Below the pieces are notes generated by a model, which did not search any database, was not told the DNA's origin, and saw nothing but the letters and a program-made list of their open reading frames with translations. This document shows, piece after piece, positions 6,490-12,456 of a stretch of DNA of 16,878 nucleotides (the first letter of the stretch is position 1; each line of letters opens with the position of its first letter). The DNA is from Pseudomonadota bacterium. Lineage in GTDB: Bacteria; Pseudomonadota; Alphaproteobacteria; Rhizobiales; Hyphomicrobiaceae. The translations under genes and the position numbers were made by a program. The stretch is from NCBI GenBank assembly GCA_023412745.1, contig JAEZBZ010000157.1, positions 1-16,878 of the forward strand, in the 5' to 3' direction.

Positions 6490-7692
6490 ATGCCGGAAGC
6501 ATTTGTCGTTGCGGGCGTGAGAACTCCGATCGGACGGTTCGGCGGCAGTCTTGCCAGCGTCCGGCCGGATGATCTGGCTGCCCATGTCGTGCGCGCGCTG
6601 ATGCAACGCCTGCCGTCATTGCCGCCGGAGGCAGTGGACGATGTTGTGATGGGCTGCGCTAACCAAGCCGGCGAGGACAACCGTAACGTCGCGCGCATGG
6701 CCAGTCTGTTGGCGGGCTTGCCGATTTCGGTGCCGGGCACGACGATCAACCGGCTGTGCGGTTCGGGGCTCGATGCTGTGGGCCAAGCCGCTCGCGCCAT
6801 CCGCGCCGGCGAGGCCGAGGTGATCCTCGCGGGCGGCGTGGAAAGCATGTCGCGCGCCCCCTTCGTGATGCCGAAAGCTGCCGAAGCCTTCTCGCGGCAG
6901 GCCGAGATCCACGACACGACCATTGGCTGGCGGTTCGTCAACCCGTTGATGAAAAAGCTGCACGGCGTCGACTCCATGCCGGAGACGGCGGAGAACGTCG
7001 CGTCGGATTTCAGGATCTCTCGCGACGATCAGGATGCTTTCGCGGCGCGCTCGCAGGCGCGGGCGGCTGCGGCACAGAAGAACGGCCGGCTGGCCAAGGA
7101 GATCGTCGCGGTCAGCATTGCGCAGCGCAAGGCCGAGCCCATCATCGTCGATCGCGACGAGCATCCGCGCAAAACCACGGCGGAGCGGCTCGCCAAGCTG
7201 CCGACGCCCTTCCGTGAGAGCGGGACTGTGACGGCCGGTAATGCGTCGGGGGTCAACGACGGCGCTGCCGCGCTGCTGGTGGCGTCGGAGGCGGCGACTG
7301 CGCGCTACGGCCTGACGCCGCTGGCGCGCATCCTTGGCTCGGCCAGCGCTGGCGTAGAGCCGCGCATCATGGGCATCGGCCCGGTGCCGGCCTCGCGCAA
7401 GCTGATGCAGCGCCTCGGGCTTGCTATCGGCGATTTCGATGTAATCGAACTGAACGAGGCATTCGCGGCGCAAGCCCTTGCCGTCATGCGCCAGCTCGGA
7501 TTGTCAGATGATGCCGCGCATGTGAACCCGAATGGCGGCGCCATTGCGCTTGGCCATCCGCTCGGCATGTCGGGCGCGCGCTTGGCGTTGACCGCTGCGC
7601 TGGAATTGAAGGAACGTAGCGCGCGCCGTGCGTTGTGCAGCATGTGCATTGGTGTCGGCCAAGGCATATCGCTGGCCATGGAGGCCGTCTGA
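6490..7692 (+). CDS. pcaF: 3-oxoadipyl-CoA thiolase (beta-ketoadipyl-CoA thiolase)
   Basis: Cleaves 3-oxoadipyl-CoA with CoA to succinyl-CoA and acetyl-CoA, the last step of both the beta-ketoadipate (PcaF) and phenylacetate (PaaJ) pathways. The product has 400 residues, exactly the family size. Catalytic residues are all present: the acylated Cys90 (NRLCGSGLDA), His356 (ALGHPLG) and Cys386 (CSMCIGVGQG). The blocks YGCANQAGEDNRNVARM-like (here MGCANQAGEDNRNVARM) and DTTIGWRFVNP are strongly characteristic of PcaF/PaaJ and separate it from acetoacetyl-CoA thiolases. A GGGAGAAG ribosome-binding site precedes the ATG. It lies inside an operon with dgoK and dgoA, an unusual partner set; the matching hydratase and dehydrogenase are at 343-2650. 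Confidence 0.92.
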   Translation: MPEAFVVAGVRTPIGRFGGSLASVRPDDLAAHVVRALMQRLPSLPPEAVDDVVMGCANQAGEDNRNVARMASLLAGLPISVPGTTINRLCGSGLDAVGQAARAIRAGEAEVILAGGVESMSRAPFVMPKAAEAFSRQAEIHDTTIGWRFVNPLMKKLHGVDSMPETAENVASDFRISRDDQDAFAARSQARAAAAQKNGRLAKEIVAVSIAQRKAEPIIVDRDEHPRKTTAERLAKLPTPFRESGTVTAGNASGVNDGAAALLVASEAATARYGLTPLARILGSASAGVEPRIMGIGPVPASRKLMQRLGLAIGDFDVIELNEAFAAQALAVMRQLGLSDDAAHVNPNGGAIALGHPLGMSGARLALTAALELKERSARRALCSMCIGVGQGISLAMEAV

Positions 7693-7708
7693 ACTCAGGA
7701 GGCGTGCC

Positions 7709-8137
7709 GTGCTTGTCGGACATCTGGCACTGATCACGAGTGCGGTGTTTTCCGGGGCGGCGGTGTATATTTCGGTTGCCGAGCAGCCCGCGCGCCTGAC
7801 CCTCGATGACCGCGCGCTGCTGGAACAATGGAAAGTGAGCTACCGGCGCGGGTTCATGATGCAGGCGAGCCTCGCCATCCTGGGCTCGGTGCTCGGCATC
7901 GCCGCCTACATTCTTTACCACGATGCGCGCTGGCTGGTCGGCGCCATCCTGCTGTTCGCCAACTGGCCGTTCACGCTGATCTTCATCATGCCGACCAACA
8001 ACACGCTGATGGCGGTCGCACCCGATGCGGTGAGCATGGAAACGCGCCGCCTGCTGCAACGCTGGGGCGGGCTGCACGCCTTCCGTGGCGTGCTCGGTGT
8101 GATGGCGACGGCGATGTTTTTCTGGGCCCTGAACTGA
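7709..8137 (+). CDS. DUF1772 (anthrone oxygenase-like) membrane protein
   Basis: A 142-residue protein with about four hydrophobic helices, at residues 3-23, 51-71, 75-95 and 120-140. It shows the DUF1772 pattern: an early 'AVYISVAEQPAR', a central 'WKVSYRRGFMMQASLAIL', then 'NWPFTLIFIMPTNNTLMA' and a final 'RWGGLHAFR'. Some DUF1772 proteins are implicated in anthrone oxidation in fungal polyketide pathways, but most bacterial members have no known role, so I give only the family. The start is GTG at 7709 with CAGGAGG seven bases before it, 16 bases after the thiolase stop. A longer frame from 7628 would overlap the thiolase gene and lacks such a site. Confidence 0.8.
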   Translation: MLVGHLALITSAVFSGAAVYISVAEQPARLTLDDRALLEQWKVSYRRGFMMQASLAILGSVLGIAAYILYHDARWLVGAILLFANWPFTLIFIMPTNNTLMAVAPDAVSMETRRLLQRWGGLHAFRGVLGVMATAMFFWALN

Positions 8138-8238
8138 GGGATCGTGACGCCGCCTTCGCGCGTTGTGTTCAGCAAGGGCTCGCATTGCCGGCTGTCGCCG
8201 TGGTGCGGACCCTGCATCTAACGCGTGAAGGAGCAGCC

Positions 8239-8454
8239 ATGGCTTTTGAAGACGTGCAGGCCGAGCTCGGTCTTCTGCTGACGCAAATGCAGAACGAGGC
8301 AGGCCCCGAGGATCGGCACGAGCTGTATCTCGTGATCCTACGCAAATTGAATGAGCTGAAAGCCTACGGCATGCCGTTGCCGCAGGATTTGGTCGACCTG
8401 GAAAACGCGTTGGAAGCTGAGTTCAAGGCCGAGGAGCAGGGCGAGGCGACTTGA
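8239..8454 (+). CDS. Small hypothetical acidic protein (71 residues)
   Basis: A short protein rich in Glu and Leu, almost certainly all-helical (LYLVILRKLNELKAYGMPLP followed by an acidic helix), with no signal peptide or membrane segment. I do not recognise the family. It is credible as a gene because ATG 8239 has a strong GAAGGAG ribosome-binding site at ideal spacing, codon use is like its neighbours, and it lies in line with the flanking genes, 101 bases after the DUF1772 gene and 66 before the VOC gene. A cytoplasmic adaptor or coiled-coil role is possible but unproven. Confidence 0.65.
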   Translation: MAFEDVQAELGLLLTQMQNEAGPEDRHELYLVILRKLNELKAYGMPLPQDLVDLENALEAEFKAEEQGEAT

Positions 8455-8520
8455 CCGGCCGGGTCCGCGCGCCCACGTTGGCGTCACGAGACACGATAGC
8501 CAGCGACCGGAGCTTTCCTC

Positions 8521-9075
8521 ATGCAACGCGTGCAGACCCAGGGTGTGCATCATATCACCTTGGTCGGAGCGGACCGCCAGACATCGATCGACTTCTGGGA
8601 GGGTGTGCTCGGCATGCCATTCGTGTTCGAGCAGCCGAACCTCGATGCGCCGGAGCAGAACCACCTGTATTTCGATCCCGGTGACGGGCGGCTGATAACG
8701 ATCTTCACCAGCGAGTCCTGGCAGCCGGACGCGACGCCTAATCCGACCAACATCGGCAACGTACATCATCTGGCGTTCGCGGTATCGCGAGCCACCTTCA
8801 CGCAGGCGGCAAAGCGGCTGCGCGAACGCGGCTTCGCCAACTCCGGCGAGGTCGATCGCGGCTTCATGCACTCGATGTATTTCCGCGATCCGCTCGGCCA
8901 ACTCATGGAAATCGCCAGCTACAAGTTCGAGCCGCCGGTGGGTTTCACGCACGCCGACGTGCTGCGGGAGGCGCACCGCATCCGCGTCTCAGCCGGCGCC
9001 CGCAACATCGACGACGCGCATCTGGCCGACGCTATCGAGCATCTGTCGCGGCCGCGCACGGCGAATGCGAAGTAG
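8521..9075 (+). CDS. VOC-superfamily protein (glyoxalase/ring-cleavage dioxygenase-like)
   Basis: A 184-residue protein with two beta-alpha-beta-beta-beta modules of the vicinal oxygen chelate fold. The first starts at GVHHITLVG (residues 8-16) and the second at NVHHLAFAV (80-88). Candidate metal ligands are His10 or His11, His82 or His83, and Glu130 in GQLMEIASY. The FRDPLGQLMEI ending is common in ring-opening dioxygenases and glyoxalase-like hydrolases. The roughly 50-residue C-terminal tail beyond the second module is helical. The substrate cannot be named from sequence. It is the last gene of the plus-strand series and its stop is only 18 bases from the stop of the convergent aldolase gene. 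Confidence 0.8.
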   Translation: MQRVQTQGVHHITLVGADRQTSIDFWEGVLGMPFVFEQPNLDAPEQNHLYFDPGDGRLITIFTSESWQPDATPNPTNIGNVHHLAFAVSRATFTQAAKRLRERGFANSGEVDRGFMHSMYFRDPLGQLMEIASYKFEPPVGFTHADVLREAHRIRVSAGARNIDDAHLADAIEHLSRPRTANAK

Positions 9076-9093
9076 AGCTGGCGGCCCGGTGGG

Positions 9094-9876
9094 CTATTTC
9101 AGCGCGCGCAGGGCCTTGGTGCGGCCCTGGCCTGCGGCCATGAGCAGGCCGAGATCGCTGCCGGCGAGCACCATCTGCACGCCCATGCCGATATAGTGGC
9201 GCAGTCCGTCATCGGAATAAACGCCGCCCATGCCGGCCCATTTGCCGTGCTTTTTGCAGGCTGCCACCATGGTTTCATATGCTTGGCCGATGCGAGGGTG
9301 CATGAGTTCGCCGGGAATGCCCATTTCGGAACTCAGGTCGTTGGTGCCGATCAGCAGCACATCGATGCCGGGCACCGCCGCGATGGCGTCGGCGTTGGCG
9401 ATGGCTTCCGGCGTCTCTAGCATCGCCACGATCAGCATGTTCTCGTTGATCGCGGCCGAAGCCTCGGTCAGCGGCATGGCTTTGAATTCGAACTGCGGCA
9501 GCGCGCCGGTGACGGAGCGGTGGCCGACCGGCGGATATTTCAGGCGATCGACAATCTCGCGGGCTTCATCGGCGGTATCGACGTGCGGCACGACGATGCC
9601 GAAGGCGCCGCCATCGAGCGCGCGGGTGGCCATGTCGTAGCGTCCCTTGGGCACCCGCACGATCGGCGATATGCCGGCGCCGAGAGCCGCCACTGAGATC
9701 TGCACGGCCGTATCCAGCCCCATCGAACCGTGCTCGAGATCGATGAACAGCCAATCGAATCCGCAGGTCTGCATCGCGGCGGCGATGTCCACCGTGCGCG
9801 CCTGGCGCAAGCCGATCCCGAGCGCCAGTTCACCGCGCTGCAAGCGTTCACGGGCGGGGTTGCGGACATTGGCCAT
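9094..9876 (-). CDS. HpcH/HpaI-family class II aldolase
   Basis: A metal-dependent aldolase of 260 residues that cleaves or forms 2-oxo-acids releasing pyruvate. It shows the fold's signatures: catalytic His49 in DLEHGSMG, Arg74 in VRVPKG, metal ligands Glu154 (MLETPEA) and Asp180 (GTNDLSSEMG), and a C-terminal GSDLGLL motif. Members include HpaI (4-hydroxy-2-oxoheptanedioate aldolase), GarL and 2-keto-3-deoxy-L-rhamnonate aldolase; the ligand cannot be resolved here. With a galactonate kinase and KDPGal aldolase nearby, a sugar-acid substrate such as a 2-keto-3-deoxy-glucarate-type compound is reasonable. The ATG at 9876 follows GAGGA nine bases upstream. It lies 74 bases downstream of the lipoprotein frame on the same strand. 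Confidence 0.88.
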   Translation of the reverse strand: MANVRNPARERLQRGELALGIGLRQARTVDIAAAMQTCGFDWLFIDLEHGSMGLDTAVQISVAALGAGISPIVRVPKGRYDMATRALDGGAFGIVVPHVDTADEAREIVDRLKYPPVGHRSVTGALPQFEFKAMPLTEASAAINENMLIVAMLETPEAIANADAIAAVPGIDVLLIGTNDLSSEMGIPGELMHPRIGQAYETMVAACKKHGKWAGMGGVYSDDGLRHYIGMGVQMVLAGSDLGLLMAAGQGRTKALRALK

Positions 9877-9950
9877 GATGTGTGTTCCTCAGATGCGCCG
9901 CCGTTGCGATAATGGCGGCTGTCGTTTCCTCAGCGGGGGGCACTTTGGCG

Positions 9951-10502
9951 TCAGCATCCTGCCGCGGCAAGCCGGATGATCCGGCGCGGCGCGATTTTGT
10001 CGGCGCGGTTCAGCGCAGCGATGCCTGCTCGTTCTGATCGATTGCCTGCAGCGTCGTGCGAACGGAGGCTTGCAACCTGGTCAATTTGGCGCGCACGCGC
10101 ATCTCGGCATCTCGGCATCTCGGCATCGCGGAAGCAATCGCGTTCGCGCTCGCGGCGTTGCGCTTCTTCGTTTGTCGCAGTGGCGGTGGTTGCGACGGCA
10201 GGGTGGATCTCTGCGTCCCTGGCTGGCTCAGGCGAAGCGGCTTCACTGGCGGCTTCCGCATAGAGACACTGCGGAGGCGCTTCCCGCGCCATCAGGTTGC
10301 TGTGGGGTTTCGGCACGGATTTGGTCGCGACTTTGGTTTGCGCTTCGGGGCGGACGTGTGCGGACGGCGTTTCCGGCTTGCAAGCGGTGACGGCAAGCGC
10401 AACCGCGACACAGCCCAGAAGTGGAGCGGCGCGATGTGACGACATGCGGGTGAAACAGGATAAAGCGCGCGGGTGCGCGAGAGCTCCGAACAGCTGACGC
10501 AT
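9951..10502 (-). CDS. Putative lipoprotein with repeat-shifted C-terminus
   Basis: The current frame encodes 183 residues. A hydrophobic leader ending in ALAVTAC gives a type II signal peptide with the lipidated Cys41 (Cys22 if translation starts at the internal ATG 10445). The remainder is Ala/Glu/Pro-rich and presumably lies in the periplasm, anchored to a membrane. I chose ATG 10502 because GAAGG lies nine bases upstream; the later ATG has no clear site but gives a more usual leader length. At residues 126-135 the gene crosses an 8-bp tandem repeat. Downstream the present frame reads as Arg/Ala-rich, unstructured sequence. The alternative frame reads RVRAKLTRLQASVRTTLQAI, a plausible helix, and stops at 10010. 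Loss of two units or gain of one would restore it, giving 158 residues. Family not recognised. Confidence 0.65.
   Translation of the reverse strand: MRQLFGALAHPRALSCFTRMSSHRAAPLLGCVAVALAVTACKPETPSAHVRPEAQTKVATKSVPKPHSNLMAREAPPQCLYAEAASEAASPEPARDAEIHPAVATTATATNEEAQRRERERDCFRDAEMPRCRDARARQIDQVASLRSHDAAGNRSERAGIAALNRADKIAPRRIIRLAAAGC
10100..10131. repeat. 8-bp tandem repeat, three perfect copies plus one variant
   Basis: The unit CATCTCGG occurs three times in a row (10100, 10108, 10116) followed by CATCGCGG (10124), which differs at one base. The unit length is not a multiple of three and the tract lies within the lipoprotein coding frame, so copy-number change by strand slippage would change the downstream reading frame. 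Confidence 0.9.
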
Positions 10503-10509
10503 AGTGACC

Positions 10510-10536
10510 AACCTTCTGCTCTCCCCACGGAAGGTT
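10510..10536 (-). promoter_or_regulatory. Hairpin that would hide the lipoprotein ribosome-binding site
   Basis: On the minus strand AACCTTC is followed 13 bases later by its complement GAAGGTT, and the second arm contains the GAAGG ribosome-binding sequence of the ATG at 10502. A 7-bp stem here would block ribosome access. Whether it is used for control is inference. Confidence 0.35.
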
Positions 10537-10580
10537 AAGTCGCCAAGTTTATCGATATGTTGTTGCCTGACGAAGATTGT

Positions 10581-10610
10581 CGGGCCGCCGTTGGCATTGG
10601 CGGCGGCCCG
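10581..10610 (-). terminator. GC-rich hairpin after the CoA-transferase-like operon
   Basis: CGGGCCGCCG and CGGCGGCCCG form a perfect 10-bp stem around a 10-base loop, beginning 20 bases past the stop of the B subunit gene. There is no clear T tract on the minus strand, so it is a weak intrinsic terminator or a transcript-stabilising hairpin. Confidence 0.55.
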
Positions 10611-10630
10611 CCGAAACATCCTTGCTGGTC

Positions 10631-11377
10631 TCAGATGTTCCAGGTGCGCGCCGCGAACTCCGGATAGGTCTCGGCCACCTGCTCGGCGACGGTGCCGCGC
10701 AGAAGCGCCAGCGTGTTGTCATCCAGCGTTGGCGTGGTCGGCACGCTCTCAGGCGTAGCGTAATCGAAGCCGGTCGCGGCCCGCACATCCGCCACGCTGA
10801 CGCCAGGATGCGAGCTTTGTAGCCGGAATTGCTTGTTTGCCCGGTCGAAAGCGAACACGCAGAGGCCGGTGACCAGCGCGAACGGACCGCCCGGCCTGAA
10901 CTCACCATCCGGCGAGGTGCCTGCGGCGCTGATGAAATCGACCTTCGGCGCCAGGGTGCGCGGCGTATGCTCCTCGCGGAACAGGATGACGCGCGAGACC
11001 AGGTGGTAGAGATAAGCCGACCCGAACGAACCGGGGAAGCGTACCTTGCCGCTGGGATAATCGCCTAGCCCCACGAGATTGATGTTGGCCTGTCCGTCGA
11101 TCTGCGCGCCCGATAGGAAGAAGGCATCGATGCGTCCCTGGGCGGCGCAATCGAACAATTCGCGGCCGCCATCGGTGAACGGATTATGCGCGCGGCTGCC
11201 GAGCAGCGAGACGCGCAGACGGCCGTCCGATAGCGCGCGCGCCAACAATGCCGCCGATCCCGGAATGGGCGAACTGGCCCCCACCGCGACGTGACGCAGC
11301 CCGGCTAGCATGGGCGCGATGGCGCCGATCATGATTTCTGCACGCCGCGCGGCATCTGATTGAGGGGCCACGCTCAT
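10631..11377 (-). CDS. CoA-transferase-like protein, subunit B (GctB/IpdB type, catalytic Glu apparently missing)
   Basis: A 248-residue beta-like subunit of the family I CoA-transferase superfamily. The N-terminal block VAVGASSPIPGSAALLARAL (31-50) corresponds to the family's glycine-rich 'VGiGlP..aA.lA' region. The blocks GRIDAFFLSGAQID, GNINLVGLGDYP-like (here ANINLVGLGDYPSGKVRFPG) and a late 'TG.CVF.FD' are also family features. In true transferases the next strand ends in an ESG or ENG motif whose Glu forms the enzyme-CoA thioester. Here the equivalent stretch is VSLLGSRAHN (56-65), with no glutamate. Mycobacterial IpdAB, which hydrolytically opens a steroid ring CoA thioester, has this fold and also lacks that Glu. 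The ATG overlaps the stop of the A gene by four bases (ATGA), so the subunits are coupled. The reaction is unresolved: hydrolase-like more likely than transferase. Confidence 0.8.
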   Translation of the reverse strand: MSVAPQSDAARRAEIMIGAIAPMLAGLRHVAVGASSPIPGSAALLARALSDGRLRVSLLGSRAHNPFTDGGRELFDCAAQGRIDAFFLSGAQIDGQANINLVGLGDYPSGKVRFPGSFGSAYLYHLVSRVILFREEHTPRTLAPKVDFISAAGTSPDGEFRPGGPFALVTGLCVFAFDRANKQFRLQSSHPGVSVADVRAATGFDYATPESVPTTPTLDDNTLALLRGTVAEQVAETYPEFAARTWNI

Positions 11378-12198
11378 GCCGTCACCTTCACGTAAATCGC
11401 TTCCTTGGCCCAGGCATCGAAGCCCTCGGCGGTCCGTGCCGCTTGCGTGTAGGCGCTGAGCGCGGCGGCATCTGGAGCGTAGACGCCGGGCAGGCCAACC
11501 GGCTGCGCGCCCTGCGGCACGACGCTGATGGCCGAGATATACAATGCGGGGATGGTGCCCGCCGCCATGGCGTCATCGGCGAGAAAATCGGTATCGTAGA
11601 CCTGCTCGACCGTCACCAGCGTCTCGCGCGCGGCATGCGCCATCAGCATCAACTCGCGCCGCACGCCGATCCAGACGTTGCCGTGTCGGTCGGCGCGCGG
11701 AGCATGGAACAGCGCCACGTCCGGCGTGATGGCGGGGACGATGAGAATAGGGTCCGGCCCGCTGGCCATGGGATTGTCGATCACCTGCCAGTCGGGGCGA
11801 TGCTTGACCAGATCCGAGCCGAGGATTCCCCGCAACGGCATGAACGGAATGCCCTTCTCGGCTGCCTGCAGACCGGCATGGATCACTGGGCAGGTGGCGT
11901 CTTTCATGGCGATCCGGCGCTCGCGCAATGCAGCCGCGAAGCGCGGCGGCAGGCCGTATTCGCCAAGCGTCATCGCCGCCGCTTCGACGGAGGCAACACA
12001 GCCGGCGCCGATCAGCCAGTCAGCTTGGAAGCCGCCGCTCGGCACGCCGATGAGATGCAGATCGCGGCAGCCGCGCCGGATCAGCGCTTTGACGGCCGCC
12101 ATCGCGCAAAATGAATAGTCCGGCGGGATCGCGACGCGAGCGCCATCCGGTACCCGCTGTGCCAGCTCATCCAGTTCTATGAACGTGCCCGTCTGCAT
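11374..12198 (-). CDS. CoA-transferase-like protein, subunit A (GctA/IpdA type)
   Basis: A 274-residue alpha-like subunit of the family I CoA-transferase superfamily. The family order is visible: an N-terminal 'LDELAQRVPDGARVAI' strand-turn, LHLIGVPSGGFQADWLIGAGCV (47-68) where the Gly-rich loop binds CoA, MPLRGILGSDL (120-130), then 'DPILIVPAITPDVALFHAPRADRHGNVWIG' (149-178), a block nearly diagnostic for GctA-like subunits. It pairs with the downstream subunit B through a four-base overlap. The ATG at 12198 has GGGAG nine bases upstream. It heads a minus-strand operon that diverges from the exported lactonase gene. It is longer and different from PcaI/ScoA-type subunits, so it should not be named as 3-oxoadipate CoA-transferase without more evidence. 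Confidence 0.83.
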   Translation of the reverse strand: MQTGTFIELDELAQRVPDGARVAIPPDYSFCAMAAVKALIRRGCRDLHLIGVPSGGFQADWLIGAGCVASVEAAAMTLGEYGLPPRFAAALRERRIAMKDATCPVIHAGLQAAEKGIPFMPLRGILGSDLVKHRPDWQVIDNPMASGPDPILIVPAITPDVALFHAPRADRHGNVWIGVRRELMLMAHAARETLVTVEQVYDTDFLADDAMAAGTIPALYISAISVVPQGAQPVGLPGVYAPDAAALSAYTQAARTAEGFDAWAKEAIYVKVTA

Positions 12199-12456
12199 GC
12201 ATTCAAGCTCCCGCGTGCCGGCACAGTGGCCTCATGATCGGCTGTGCACAAGTCCCGCGAGATGTGCTGAAGTAGGACGTATGCCGCTTGTTTGCCGCGC
12301 TGCTGCCGCAAGCAAGTGGCATGCTGCGATCGGCTGATGAGGAGTCCATGGTTCCTGCTCAGCATGCCCTACCACTTCCCGAGCCGGATACCGGAATGAC
12401 GTCCTCAGCCTTAACCAGACGGCTTCAGAACCGTCACTTGCGGAGGAAACCAGTCC
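12199..12456. promoter_or_regulatory. Divergent intergenic region between CoA-transferase-like and lactonase genes
   Basis: These 258 bases must carry promoters for both directions. The most visible structure is an imperfect inverted repeat, ATGCCGCTTG at 12281-12290 and CAAGTGGCAT at 12313-12322, with one G-T wobble and a 22-base spacer; it could be an operator or an RNA hairpin. A smaller GACGG/CCGTC hairpin (12418-12435) lies just before the lactonase ribosome-binding site CGGAGGA. I cannot identify -35/-10 boxes with confidence. Confidence 0.4.

Noticed and set aside
6616..7473. 285-codon minus-strand frame within the thiolase gene
   Set aside because: Antisense to pcaF, whose catalytic residues are all intact; no independent evidence.
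7484..8185. 233-codon minus-strand frame over the thiolase end and DUF1772 gene
   Set aside because: Low-complexity Arg/His composition; both sense genes have ribosome-binding sites and family motifs.
9970..9984. Palindrome GCCGGATGATCCGGC at the end of the lipoprotein frame, considered as a terminator
   Set aside because: No T tract follows on either strand, and it lies inside the present (shifted) coding frame; it could equally be chance in GC-rich DNA.
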